Source: Bin55 sp965220235 (GTDB lineage Bacteria > Pseudomonadota > Gammaproteobacteria > Pseudomonadales > Azotimanducaceae). From it: 64,000 nt of DNA. This document shows positions 55,131 through 63,910 of the stretch, piece after piece. Location of the stretch: assembly GCA_965220235.1 (NCBI GenBank), contig OZ244815.1:62001-126000 (forward strand). Reading direction: 5' to 3'. Position 1 is the stretch's first letter. Each line of letters begins with the position of its first letter. The notes under the pieces are model-generated. The model saw only the letters and a program-made list of their open reading frames with translations, made no database searches and was not told the DNA's origin. A program made the translations under genes and the position numbers.

Positions 55131-55858
55131 TTCGGCGGTCTCGGCCCAAACAGTACAGTGCCGAGTCGTACTAGATTAGCGCCACAACGTATCGCCGTGA
55201 GATAGTCGTCAGACATCCCCATTGAAATGGTGTCCCAATGCTGAGGTTGTGGTGGCGATGTATCTTCAAACATCGCTTTGACGCGTTCGAAGGACGCGGT
55301 CCTCTGTGAGAGATCCGGATAAGGCTGAGGGATCGCCATGACGCCGCGGAGCTTTAAGCCAGGTAGTTCACCTGCTAAAGCAACCAGCTCATCGTACGCC
55401 TCTGCGTTAGCGCCACGTTTCTGCGGTTCATTGTCGACGTTAACCTGAATGCAGCAGTTCAGCGGTTCGCCAGGATGTGAATCGAGACGTGCGTCGCTCA
55501 ATCGCTTCGCCAGTCGGGCACTGTCGAGCGTCTGTACCCAACTGAAACGCCGCGCTACTTGCTTCGCCTTGTTAGTTTGGATATGGCCGATAAAGTGCCA
55601 TTCAAGATCATAAGGCTCAAGTTCGTCGATCTTTAAGATCGCGTCCTGGAGGTAGTTCTCGCCGCAGGCAGTTATTCCTGCATCTGCGAAAGCACGGATC
55701 GTGGCGAGCGGTTGGGCTTTGGATGCCCCGACGAAGCGAACCGTATCCGCCGCAACTCCAATCTCGGCCGTAACTGAATTGATTTGATCTTGAATCCACG
55801 CAAGCTTCGCACGAGCTTCTTCCGTAGAGATGGTTTGTTGCTCAGTAATGGTGTTCAT
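55127..55858 (-). CDS. yggS: PLP homeostasis protein YggS
   Basis: A 243-residue alanine-racemase-fold PLP binder. ATG 55858 overlaps the ruvX stop by ATGA; a codon at 55882 lies inside ruvX. The PLP Lys is in FVGASKAQPLATIRAF. HFIGHIQTNKAKQVARRF and LRGVMAIPQPYPD are family signatures, and SMGMSDDYLTAIRCGANLVR ends the barrel. Confidence 0.95.
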   Translation of the reverse strand: MNTITEQQTISTEEARAKLAWIQDQINSVTAEIGVAADTVRFVGASKAQPLATIRAFADAGITACGENYLQDAILKIDELEPYDLEWHFIGHIQTNKAKQVARRFSWVQTLDSARLAKRLSDARLDSHPGEPLNCCIQVNVDNEPQKRGANAEAYDELVALAGELPGLKLRGVMAIPQPYPDLSQRTASFERVKAMFEDTSPPQPQHWDTISMGMSDDYLTAIRCGANLVRLGTVLFGPRPPK

Positions 55859-56286
55859 GCTGAAGCCTGCTCTGCGAGCCACGCTTCCGCGATGACCAAG
55901 GCTGCCAGGCTGTGATCGGGATTTGGGTTTTCACTGCGATCGATGGCTTCACGTGTAGTCAGACGTTCATCCATGTAGGCGACGGGCAGGTCATACCGGG
56001 CAGCTAGATGTTGTCCCATACGCTGTGCATGTTTAGTCTCGATCGAAGACGAACCATCCATATTCACCGGCAATCCAACCACGAGCACATCTGGTGCGTG
56101 ATCTCGCACCAATTCGTCCACTTGGTCATGGTCGATCCGCCCTCGTTTGGCTTCTATCGTTTTCAATGGAACCGCGACCTGCGTAGATCTCGTCACCAAT
56201 GCCACGCCGACATGACGCATCCCCCAGTCAAAGACCAGTGCGGACCGATTCGTCGTTGGTGAATTAAGGCACGAATTGGTAGGCAA
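55855..56286 (-). CDS. ruvX: Pre-16S rRNA processing nuclease/Holliday junction resolvase-like RuvX (YqgF)
   Basis: A 143-residue RNase H-fold protein. TTG 56286 lies one base after the yqgE stop; a longer frame to 56382 would overlap yqgE by 95 bases. The fold starts ALVFDWGMRHVGVAL with the catalytic Asp; VLVVGLPVNMDGSS and the YMDERLTTREA motif carry the other acidic residues. In many relatives pilT/pilU or pyr genes separate it from yggS; here they are absent. Confidence 0.92.
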   Translation of the reverse strand: MPTNSCLNSPTTNRSALVFDWGMRHVGVALVTRSTQVAVPLKTIEAKRGRIDHDQVDELVRDHAPDVLVVGLPVNMDGSSSIETKHAQRMGQHLAARYDLPVAYMDERLTTREAIDRSENPNPDHSLAALVIAEAWLAEQASA

Positions 56287-56287
56287 T

Positions 56288-56857
56288 TCACGCGTACCCA
56301 GAAGAGTCTCCAGATAACAGGTGTAGATCAATTCCGATAGATCGTGCAGCTTCGTCAGCTCGTCGCCCCACAGGCGTCTCAAAGAGCAGCTCGTGAGAAC
56401 CAGGGCATGTCAACCACACGTTGTCGTTGATCTCCTTGTCGAGTTGGCCTTGATGCCACCCCGCGTAGCCCAGCATAACCATGTACTTTTGCGGACCTTC
56501 GTCACCGGAGATACGTTCAAGCATGGAGTGAAACTCAGTATCCTCAACCGGCAATGTCAGACCCAATCCGTGTCCTATATCGATCGAACCTTCTACCATG
56601 ACGTCGTTGGTGTGCAGAACGCTGGGGGCGTTCATCTCTACCGGACCGCCTTCATACACTTGCGGTGCTGTTTTCATCGATTTCTTAATCTCAACCAGTT
56701 CAAACAGCTTGTTCAGATCGATTTTTGTTGGTCGATTGACGATCAAACCGGACGCGCCCATCTCACCATGAGTACAGATATACGTTAGGGATCCGTCGAA
56801 ATACGAACCGTCTTGATCCGGTAAGGGAAGGAGGAAATTGTTTGCGAGACTCTTCAT
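56288..56857 (-). CDS. yqgE: UPF0301 (YqgE/AlgH) family protein
   Basis: A 189-residue protein of the YqgE/AlgH family. MKSLANNFLLPLPDQDGSYF, GASGLIVNRPTKIDLN and GYAGWHQGQLDKEINDNVW are the typical blocks. A regulatory role has been proposed for AlgH in pseudomonads; the biochemical function is unknown. It lies between tonB-like and ruvX genes in the conserved order. Confidence 0.93.
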   Translation of the reverse strand: MKSLANNFLLPLPDQDGSYFDGSLTYICTHGEMGASGLIVNRPTKIDLNKLFELVEIKKSMKTAPQVYEGGPVEMNAPSVLHTNDVMVEGSIDIGHGLGLTLPVEDTEFHSMLERISGDEGPQKYMVMLGYAGWHQGQLDKEINDNVWLTCPGSHELLFETPVGRRADEAARSIGIDLHLLSGDSSGYA

Positions 56858-56889
56858 AAGCGGGTCAAATATATACTGAAGTCAACTTG

Positions 56890-57591
56890 CTAGCGACGAA
56901 ATTCCCAAGTTGATTCAAATCGGAACCTTCCGTTTGTGCGTGGCAAGTTGGGTGGCAAAGGCTCGAAAGGGGACGACTGACGAACGATCTCGAGCGCCGC
57001 AAAATCGAGTTCATCATGTCCAGACGATTGCGCGATACCAACGGTTGCGAGCGATCCGTCCGTGTTGATTGCAACGTTGAGTGTGAGCTGACCGGTTAAT
57101 TTCATCCTGGATGCGGCTTCTGGATAGTTGAGTTGCCCGATTCGCTGAACGCGTTGGTGCCATTGTCGGCGATATTGCTCGGCAACATCAATTTCAGTAC
57201 CGAGCGACGGTGGTTCACGATCTGTCGTTGATTCGATGAACGCTTGCAACGAAGCCGCATCGAGTTTCAATCGCGGAGACTCGGTAGGCGAGACGGCGAT
57301 TGGTTCTGGAGTTCGGCGCGCTTCTGCTGCGATTGGCTCTACTGATGGAAGGATAGGTTCTGATTCGGTAACGGGATCAGTATTTCGCGCCGCTACTTCC
57401 TGGATCGGGATTGTGTCTTCTGGCGCGGGCAAGACGGTCGTGCTTAATCGCATAGTGATGCTACTGATGACTCTGGGTGCAGGCGTCTCTCTGACCAGTG
57501 CCAATGCTGCGAACAGTAAAGCATGAAGCGCGATTGAAACAACTAGAGCTATGCCAAGCTGTCGATCGACGCGCGGCAATGACGCGTTCAC
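56890..57591 (-). CDS. tonB: TonB-like energy transducer
   Basis: A 233-residue protein with an N-terminal anchor (LGIALVVSIALHALLFAALA, including the SxxxH motif), a Pro/Glu-rich periplasmic linker, and a C-terminal TonB domain (LNYPEAASRMKLTGQLTLNV to TWEFRR). It would transmit inner-membrane energy to outer-membrane receptors. No exbB or exbD is in the window. GTG 57591 overlaps the gshB stop by GTGA. Confidence 0.88.
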   Translation of the reverse strand: MNASLPRVDRQLGIALVVSIALHALLFAALALVRETPAPRVISSITMRLSTTVLPAPEDTIPIQEVAARNTDPVTESEPILPSVEPIAAEARRTPEPIAVSPTESPRLKLDAASLQAFIESTTDREPPSLGTEIDVAEQYRRQWHQRVQRIGQLNYPEAASRMKLTGQLTLNVAINTDGSLATVGIAQSSGHDELDFAALEIVRQSSPFEPLPPNLPRTNGRFRFESTWEFRR

Positions 57592-58553
57592 GATATCTTT
57601 GCTTCGAGACAGTCCAGTAAATCCATGGCGATGTCAAGACCGCATTCACGATCCAATTCCCGGATACAGGTTGGACACGTGACATTAACTTCTGTTAGCC
57701 AATCACCAATAACGTCGATACCCGTAAATATCAGTCCACGGTTAATCAGATCAGGTTTGACAGCCTCCGCGATTTCACGGTCGCGCGCGGTCAAAGGTCG
57801 TGCGACACCGACTCCGCCGGCAGCGAGATTACCGCGAGACTCGCCAGCTTTTGGTATTCGCGCCAGGCTGTAGGGAACTGGCTCCCCATCAATCAACAGA
57901 ATCCGTTTATCGCCGTCTCTGATCTCGGGAATAAACTGTTGACCGACGATGGCAGTGCTTTCGTACTGTGTCAACGTCTCAAGAATCACGTTCAAGTTTG
58001 GATCATTGTGCTTTACTCGAAAGATGCCTTTCCCACCCATCCCATCCAGTGGCTTGAAGACCACATCCTGGTAGTCGTCATGAAACGCGGTTAGCACATC
58101 GATTCGTGAGGCAACGATTTGCGGCGGCAAGAGATTAGGAAACGTCGTCGTGTAGAACTTCTCGTTACAGTCTCGCAGGCTCGAAGGTTTGTTCACCACC
58201 AAGACGCCGTCCTCTTCGGCTTGTTCTAGTAGATACGTCGTGTTGATGTAGTTCATATCGAACGGTGGATCTTTGCGCATGAACACTATGTCGAACGATC
58301 CCGCCGACTGTTGCATCGTAGCGCCAACTTGGTAGCGTGAATCTGAATCCGTTGTGAGCTTGTCCGGTGAATCGGCCAGCTCAGTTCGACGCGCAGAAAG
58401 GAAAACTTGCCCTCTCTCCCAAGAGAGATCCTTGGACTGAAGCGTAGAAACGTCCCATCCGCGTCGTTGCGCCGCCCACATCATCGCGAGTGTTGAATCC
58501 TTCTGGACTCCTAGCGAATTAAGTGGGTCAATGACGAATGCGATGCGTTTCAC
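57588..58553 (-). CDS. gshB: Glutathione synthetase
   Basis: A 321-residue ATP-grasp enzyme joining gamma-glutamylcysteine to glycine. It starts (GTG) MKRIAFVIDPLNSLGVQKDS, the family opening. FMRKDPPFDMNYI, VFKPLDGMGGKGIFRV and FTGIDVIGDWLTEVNVTCPT are the signatures. It heads the long leftward housekeeping run. Confidence 0.96.
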   Translation of the reverse strand: MKRIAFVIDPLNSLGVQKDSTLAMMWAAQRRGWDVSTLQSKDLSWERGQVFLSARRTELADSPDKLTTDSDSRYQVGATMQQSAGSFDIVFMRKDPPFDMNYINTTYLLEQAEEDGVLVVNKPSSLRDCNEKFYTTTFPNLLPPQIVASRIDVLTAFHDDYQDVVFKPLDGMGGKGIFRVKHNDPNLNVILETLTQYESTAIVGQQFIPEIRDGDKRILLIDGEPVPYSLARIPKAGESRGNLAAGGVGVARPLTARDREIAEAVKPDLINRGLIFTGIDVIGDWLTEVNVTCPTCIRELDRECGLDIAMDLLDCLEAKIS

Positions 58554-58587
58554 GTGGTAGGTCCTGCAAGTAAGTTGCTAATAGATA

Positions 58588-59469
58588 CTAGGTGAAGATA
58601 CGGCTTAGTGCTTGCATGTTAGGCGCGAAATAGAAACTGCCGGTAAGTGGCTTGGTGAACGTGAGTAAGTGATCACGAACTTTGTCTTCAGTTTTACCAA
58701 ACATCGAATCAAGTATCCATTTGAAGCGTTGCAGTTCTGCGCTGAATGCAAGGAAGAATAAACCCGCATCCGTCATTCCACCAGTCGGCGTACTTCGACG
58801 GTAAATCTCAACCTCTGAACCTTCGCGTTCGATCTCAGTGCGACTCACGTGGCTGTCACGTGGCATGTGTTCCTCGTCAAGCTCGATGCTACTTTTCTTG
58901 GTACGACCGATGACTCGCTCCTGTTCTTCGATCTGCTGAGCGTGGAATGCCGTCAGGTCGTGTAACCAGCGCTGCGTCATGACGTAGCTTCCCCCAGTGT
59001 GGTAGCCGGAATCTATCAAAGCGACCTCAAGTCTCTCATCGTCTTTGGGATTTGAAGTACCGTCGATAAAGCCGGTCAAGTCACGACTGTCACGTAAGAG
59101 AAAGCCGTGTTCTTCTTGTTTTAGTTGAGCAACAGAGTCCAACGCTTGAGTCCACGCCAAACCACGGGCAAAAACTTCATCACGCTGGTTGCTTTGAATC
59201 CAGACGAATACATCGCACTGCGTCGCAGGCGCAACCATGTCGTCACGATCGACGATCGTTTCAAATGGCTTGAGTTCGGGCGGAACTAACCGATGATCGA
59301 TACCATCGAGGACTTTACCGCTGAATGCAAGTGTTTCATGCACGCGCGAAACGGGCGTGGCTAACAGTTCAGCACCGGGAAGAGCACCTGTGACTACAGG
59401 TGTCTCGAATTCAAGGTAGAGATGGTGAGCGTGATTCTCCTCGAAGATCGCGGATTGGTGATTCGGCAT
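58588..59469 (-). CDS. DyP-type haem peroxidase
   Basis: A 293-residue dye-decolourising peroxidase. The distal motif is GFIDGTSNP with Asp136; His207 in SHVSRTE is the likely proximal haem ligand; Arg in YRRSTPTG is the distal Arg. No signal peptide is seen, so it may be cytosolic or loaded into an encapsulin, though none is nearby. It ends the PhyH-sulfatase-DyP run, 25 bases after the sulfatase. Confidence 0.92.
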   Translation of the reverse strand: MPNHQSAIFEENHAHHLYLEFETPVVTGALPGAELLATPVSRVHETLAFSGKVLDGIDHRLVPPELKPFETIVDRDDMVAPATQCDVFVWIQSNQRDEVFARGLAWTQALDSVAQLKQEEHGFLLRDSRDLTGFIDGTSNPKDDERLEVALIDSGYHTGGSYVMTQRWLHDLTAFHAQQIEEQERVIGRTKKSSIELDEEHMPRDSHVSRTEIEREGSEVEIYRRSTPTGGMTDAGLFFLAFSAELQRFKWILDSMFGKTEDKVRDHLLTFTKPLTGSFYFAPNMQALSRIFT

Positions 59470-59494
59470 CTAGAGTAAATTCAGACTTCGGAAA

Positions 59495-60901
59495 TTAAGT
59501 CGTGGCGTACTTTTCCCAGAATGTTGAACCACGACCTGTGAAGCCAGCTTCCCAATCGTCTCGGTAAGCATGTAGTTGCTCTTGCAGTTCCTTGTAGATT
59601 CCACTTAACTCGCTTCGATTAATGAGATTGTGTTGCTCCCACGGATCTTGGATTAGGTCGAAGAGCTGAGTTTGCGGCTCCTTGTCCCGTACTCGGTATT
59701 CGATCAGCTTGTGCGTTCTCGATTTGACAGCGCGTTGCGTACTGATGTACGCGAAGTACATGTAGTCACGTCCAAGGTTGGTCTCGTCGTGCATTGCTGA
59801 AACGAGACTCGTACCGTCGACTGAAGCGGGACATTCGACGTCTAGCAGTTCACATAACGTCGCATAGATGTCGAATAGATAGACGTAAGCATCTGTGCGA
59901 TGGTTCTTAGGAATTCCTGGACCCGCAAGTATCAACGGCACATGCACACTGTGTTCGTAGCAGTTCTGTTTACCCATAAGGCCATGTTGCCCAACTGCCA
60001 AGCCGTTGTCGCCTGCGAACACGATGATCGTATTCTCGGTTAGACCGTGTTCATCTAGCGCAGCGAGAATCTTGCCGACTTCATGGTCCAGATGCGTGAT
60101 CATCGCGTAGTACTCGGCGTTGTGGCGGCGCAGCTCTTCTGGTGTGCGCGGGAACTCCGCTAAAAGCTCGTCGCGGATGTGCAGCGAGCCATTGTCGAAG
60201 GGGTGGGCACCTAAACAATTCGGCGGTAGTTCTTGCTCGTCGAACGGATACATCTCAAGGAACTGTTGCGGCATGGTGCGCGGATCGTGCGGTGCCAACA
60301 GTGCGACATAGGTGAAGAATGGTTGTTTGCCATCGTGTTGTCGTATGTGGTCCGCGGCCGCTTCACAAAGGATTTCGCTCGAATGACATCCGGCATGGAT
60401 GTGATCACAGTCGCGCCAAGCGATGTTGTTATTGCCGAACGACATGGGTTCCCGTATGTAGGCGAGTTGCTTGTCGTATTTTCCGCTGGAGTCGTAGTGA
60501 TAAGCGGGAACATTCCAGTGGTCGGCCATGCCACCGAAGTAGATTTCGTCGCCATCATCGAACGAACGATTGAACGCTTCACGACCGTTGTGCCACTTAC
60601 CGGCACCCCAGGTTTGATAGCCTGCGTCACGCAAGGTCTCACCAAGCATGGTATGGTCGTGGGGAATGCTGCTTCCAGAATCGTGCAGATGGAATAACGA
60701 GCGACCCGTGTGCAACATAGCACGACTTGGCATACAGATCGCGCCATTGGTCCCACAGGGGATGTGTGCTTGAGTGAACGTCGTCCCGCGTTCGACTAAT
60801 CGATCAATATTTGGCGTATGAATCCGTTCGTTGCCAAGGCTGCGAATCGTGTCAAAACGTTGATCGTCTGTGAAAATCACGAGAACGTTTGGTTTGCTCA
60901 T
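59495..60901 (-). CDS. Type I formylglycine-dependent sulfatase
   Basis: A 468-residue arylsulfatase-family hydrolase. The metal motif VIFTDDQRFDTIRSLG opens the fold. The modification site is C56-M-P-S-R60, the C-x-P-S-R consensus, so Cys would become formylglycine. VFAGDNGLAVGQHG provides later metal ligands. No signal peptide is evident, so a cytoplasmic substrate is likely. It is close to the choline-sulfatase/iduronate-sulfatase group. It follows the PhyH gene by 3 bases. Confidence 0.93.
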   Translation of the reverse strand: MSKPNVLVIFTDDQRFDTIRSLGNERIHTPNIDRLVERGTTFTQAHIPCGTNGAICMPSRAMLHTGRSLFHLHDSGSSIPHDHTMLGETLRDAGYQTWGAGKWHNGREAFNRSFDDGDEIYFGGMADHWNVPAYHYDSSGKYDKQLAYIREPMSFGNNNIAWRDCDHIHAGCHSSEILCEAAADHIRQHDGKQPFFTYVALLAPHDPRTMPQQFLEMYPFDEQELPPNCLGAHPFDNGSLHIRDELLAEFPRTPEELRRHNAEYYAMITHLDHEVGKILAALDEHGLTENTIIVFAGDNGLAVGQHGLMGKQNCYEHSVHVPLILAGPGIPKNHRTDAYVYLFDIYATLCELLDVECPASVDGTSLVSAMHDETNLGRDYMYFAYISTQRAVKSRTHKLIEYRVRDKEPQTQLFDLIQDPWEQHNLINRSELSGIYKELQEQLHAYRDDWEAGFTGRGSTFWEKYATT

Positions 60902-60904
60902 AGA

Positions 60905-62071
60905 TTAGTACCCAGTTGTTGTTGCCGTCTTGACTTTTTCCGTCAATTCACGATCCGGCGTGATGGCGTATTCGCCACCAGGTCCGATGAACTGATGAAC
61001 CATGAGATTCTGGATCTCTTGCTTCTCTCGCTGGTTCAGCTCTTCGTAGACAGGAGATTCGAGAAGCCGTTTATACGTGCGACTCGTGTCGTTCTTGGGG
61101 AATATGTACATCGGCGTGATTGCTTGAAGCATGGCGGCGCGCTTCTTGGTCGTTCGATTTACGCCCGCGCGGTGCCAGGTTCGTGAGTCGTAGAGAATAA
61201 TGCTGCCACCAGGCGCGTCAACCACGTCTGCCTCGGGTCCGTTATAAGGTAAGCCGTGTTCGGCCCGATAACCTGGCTTAGCATGTACTGTGGCATCTCC
61301 CCATTCTTTAGGCGGCGGTCGATCAAGGGCGTGCGAACCGAGTTTGAATGCCGTCGCGCCACCTTCTCGCGTAAATGGCGACACGCATACGTTGCGTTGG
61401 ACGCCGAGCACGGTTTCACCGGAAGGTGTCGGGACTAAACCGCGTGCAGGGACGCCCCAGTGATACGGGAAGTCTGAGTGCCAACCTTGCACATTCCGCT
61501 TCCCGTCGTCCTGACCTAGTACCGCAAATCCGGGCACATGGGACAGACGGATGTCATCCGTTTGCATGTATTGTCGAATAACCCACAGCGACAGCGGTTC
61601 AGCTGCAGTTCGCGCGACTGCGGCGTTTTGGCAGATCGCTGGTTGGGATCGATCGACTTCAAGGTGCGAAAAACGATCCGTTCCCGCTGTACGCTCAAGT
61701 TCTTGCAGTGTTTCGTCGTCAATGATTTGGGTCAGGCAAACCCAACCTTGCTTGCGAATCGTTGCGAGGTACTCTGATGGGAGTTCGGCGGGTCCGTGGG
61801 CGACGTGGAAAGTTTGGGCTTCGCCGTTGAACGACACGGAAAACGCGGTTTCATCCTCTTGGCCGACAGTGTTCAGGCGGTAGCCAGTCGAGACGTGTTT
61901 AAAGCCGCCGTCTCCTGAACGGTCCCATATCACTGAATCATTGGTTTCCGATGAAATTGAAAATCCAGTTTCAGCATCGTGACTCAAGTAGGAGCCGTTG
62001 TCAGCGACTAAATACGAGTAGAAGTGCGTCGGAATCGGCACTTTATGAATGGTTTCGAGCTGCTGAGTCAT
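60905..62071 (-). CDS. PhyH-family dioxygenase with an extra N-terminal domain
   Basis: A 388-residue Fe(II)/2-oxoglutarate oxygenase. ATG 62071 (MTQQLETIHKVPI) is preferred to a codon at 62137. About 110 residues of beta-rich sequence precede the catalytic part, which is unusual for PhyH. The triad is His198-x-Asp200 (GWHSDFPYH) and the later His in RTWHRAGVN; the Arg/Lys-rich TTKKRAAML may hold the 2-oxoglutarate site. First gene of the PhyH-sulfatase-DyP run and divergent from the Xre-ImmA gene. Confidence 0.85.
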   Translation of the reverse strand: MTQQLETIHKVPIPTHFYSYLVADNGSYLSHDAETGFSISSETNDSVIWDRSGDGGFKHVSTGYRLNTVGQEDETAFSVSFNGEAQTFHVAHGPAELPSEYLATIRKQGWVCLTQIIDDETLQELERTAGTDRFSHLEVDRSQPAICQNAAVARTAAEPLSLWVIRQYMQTDDIRLSHVPGFAVLGQDDGKRNVQGWHSDFPYHWGVPARGLVPTPSGETVLGVQRNVCVSPFTREGGATAFKLGSHALDRPPPKEWGDATVHAKPGYRAEHGLPYNGPEADVVDAPGGSIILYDSRTWHRAGVNRTTKKRAAMLQAITPMYIFPKNDTSRTYKRLLESPVYEELNQREKQEIQNLMVHQFIGPGGEYAITPDRELTEKVKTATTTGY

Positions 62072-62174
62072 TTTTAGATCGGGAGGATGAGTTTTGAAGC
62101 TAACTTTGGTCGGGTGCAAGCATAAAGGATGGGTCAAATTAGGGGTGGGTGGAGAATGCTCTATCGCGCCCGAT

Positions 62175-62190
62175 AAACCACTATTGGTTT
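62175..62190. promoter_or_regulatory. Palindrome AAACCA-CTAT-TGGTTT in a divergent promoter region
   Basis: Perfect 6-base arms with a 4-base centre, at the -35 side of the xre-immA promoter candidate. It is a likely operator, for this gene or for the divergent PhyH operon. Confidence 0.5.
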
Positions 62191-62216
62191 ACACAATTAC
62201 ATATTACTTATAAAAT
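62188..62216 (+). promoter_or_regulatory. Candidate promoter of xre-immA
   Basis: TTTACA (62188-62193) and TAAAAT (62211-62216), 17 bases apart, sit between the two palindromes in an A/T-rich stretch, 35 bases before ATG 62251. Confidence 0.5.
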
Positions 62217-62234
62217 ATCAACCTCGAGTTGATA
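62216..62234. promoter_or_regulatory. Operator-like palindrome before xre-immA
   Basis: TATCAAC-CTCGA-GTTGATA has perfect 7-base arms. It overlaps the end of the -10 region and ends 16 bases before the xre-immA start, the place for negative autoregulation by the HTH protein. Confidence 0.65.
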
Positions 62235-62250
62235 CAAAGAATATTTAAGT

Positions 62251-63327
62251 ATGTTTGCACAACGGCTTCGTCTTGCTCGGAAACGCGCAGGCTTTTCGAT
62301 GCGTGCACTTTCGGAACGAATAAACCGCCAAGTTTCAGCTCAAGCGATTAGCAAATACGAGGCTGGCAAGATGCTACCTTCGTCTTCTGTCTTGGTCGAA
62401 TTGGCTAGAGCGCTCGACGTTTCGTTGGATTTTCTTATGAGTTCACAAGTCGAGGCGATCGAAGGGCTGGAGTTTAGACGACACGCGGTACCTTCCGTTC
62501 GAGACCGTGCGCGCGTTGAGGCGATTCTGATAGACAATCTGGAACGCTATCTTGCTGTTGAACAGATTCTCGACCTTTTGCCTGGAACTGAATGGGCGGA
62601 GTGGCGACGTCATGACAGCGTGGCTAATGAATCGGAAATAGACGACAGAGCAGACCTGCTACGTGAGCATTGGGAACTCGGAACGGACCCCATTCCGAGT
62701 ATCTGCGAATTGATCGAGGATAAAGGCATCAAGGTTGTCGAGTGTGATCTACCTGAGGGCATCAACGGGCTGGCTTGTAACGTTGTACGAAACGGTAAGC
62801 GCATCGCCGACGCTGTTGTAGTTTCTAGTCAAGTCAATGTGGAGCGGAAACGCTTCACGCTCGCTCATGAACTTGCTCACCACATGATCCGATCAGTCTC
62901 AAATCCCGAGATCCAACTAGAGGCGGCGATGAATCGTTTCGCGGGGGCGTTTTTGATGCCGCGTCAGCATCTGATCGCGGAAGCCGGGGTGAACCGCAAT
63001 CGAATTACTTACTACGAAATCGTTCGACTCAAGCATGCCTACGGTGTTTCCGCGGCAGCGTTGCTTGTACGACTTGGTCAACTCGGGATCTTGCGCCCTG
63101 CCGTTGTCCGACGTGCGTTCCGCACGTATGCCAGGTCGTGGCGCACCGAAGAACCGTCGCCCATCAAAAATAACTCCGGCTTCGCCACGTTTGAAAAACC
63201 TCGTCGGTTTGAACGCTTGGTTTTTCGTGCAGTCGGGGAGGAGCTGATATCGCCGTTCCGTGCAGCAGAGCTCCTTGAGAAGCCATTGGAATACGTGGAG
63301 TGGCAAATCCATGGGCCTATGGAATAG
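62251..63327 (+). CDS. Xre-family regulator with ImmA/IrrE metalloprotease domain
   Basis: A 358-residue protein. Residues 1-60 form a helix-turn-helix (RLRLARKRAGFSMRALSERI, with SAQAISKYEAGKMLPSSSVL). The ImmA/IrrE zinc protease domain has HELAHH with His206, Glu207 and His210, and a later LMPRQHL. A C-terminal region of about 90 residues is helical. Such proteins often serve as antitoxin or stress regulators. The PIN-like gene overlaps its stop by one base (TAGTG), so the two are coupled. Confidence 0.88.
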   Translation: MFAQRLRLARKRAGFSMRALSERINRQVSAQAISKYEAGKMLPSSSVLVELARALDVSLDFLMSSQVEAIEGLEFRRHAVPSVRDRARVEAILIDNLERYLAVEQILDLLPGTEWAEWRRHDSVANESEIDDRADLLREHWELGTDPIPSICELIEDKGIKVVECDLPEGINGLACNVVRNGKRIADAVVVSSQVNVERKRFTLAHELAHHMIRSVSNPEIQLEAAMNRFAGAFLMPRQHLIAEAGVNRNRITYYEIVRLKHAYGVSAAALLVRLGQLGILRPAVVRRAFRTYARSWRTEEPSPIKNNSGFATFEKPRRFERLVFRAVGEELISPFRAAELLEKPLEYVEWQIHGPME

Positions 63328-63824
63328 TGTCGGAGACTATAGTCAACGACGCCTCTTGCTTGATCGACATTCGCAAAGGTGATTTGCTAACAACGTTCGT
63401 AAAGCTCCCTTACCAGCTCATCGTTCCTTTACGAGTGCGCGGGGAAGAGATTCTCGATTTTTCGGACAACCAATGGCGAATGATGGAATCCGCAGGATTG
63501 ATCACTCATGACCTTACTCCTGATGAAGTCGGCCGTGCACTTAATCTCAGAAACGAACATCCAGCTCTATACGCGAACGATTGCTTCTGCCACATTTCCG
63601 CTGAGAGCCACGCGGGCATACTGCTGACGGGTGATGCTCTGCTCCGCAAAGTTGCGAGCGAAAATGGACTCGAGGTACACGGTATCCTTTGGGTTATTGA
63701 CGAATTGCTCGCTGCTCGTGCGTGCGCTACGTGTGTACTCAAACACGCCTTACGCGCTTGGCAAAGTGATAACAGCGTATTTCTGTCTGACGCAGAGATC
63801 GCAAGACGCTTGGCTCGCATGTGA
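63327..63824 (+). CDS. PIN-like protein paired with Xre-ImmA
   Basis: A 165-residue protein. GTG 63327 overlaps the upstream stop as TAGTG; a frame to 63300 would extend into the protease gene. It has the PIN pattern: IVNDASCLIDI with Asp8, a middle acidic stretch (RVRGEEILDFSDNQW), then HPALYANDCFCHISAESHAG and ILLTGDALLRKVASENGL, the last with the D-x-x-L-R typical of PIN toxins. It is probably the toxin of a type II-like pair; nuclease activity is inferred. Confidence 0.75.
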   Translation: MSETIVNDASCLIDIRKGDLLTTFVKLPYQLIVPLRVRGEEILDFSDNQWRMMESAGLITHDLTPDEVGRALNLRNEHPALYANDCFCHISAESHAGILLTGDALLRKVASENGLEVHGILWVIDELLAARACATCVLKHALRAWQSDNSVFLSDAEIARRLARM

Positions 63825-63910
63825 AACCAACCTCCAACGCTTTGGATTTCTTTCAAAGATAGCTAGTCCGATAATTGCGCACTTTTGATTCGTTCACACG
63901 AGCAACTACG

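Noticed and set aside
58546..58556. parS-like GTTTCACGTG at the gshB start
   Set aside because: Only the central ten bases match; the 16-base palindrome is incomplete.
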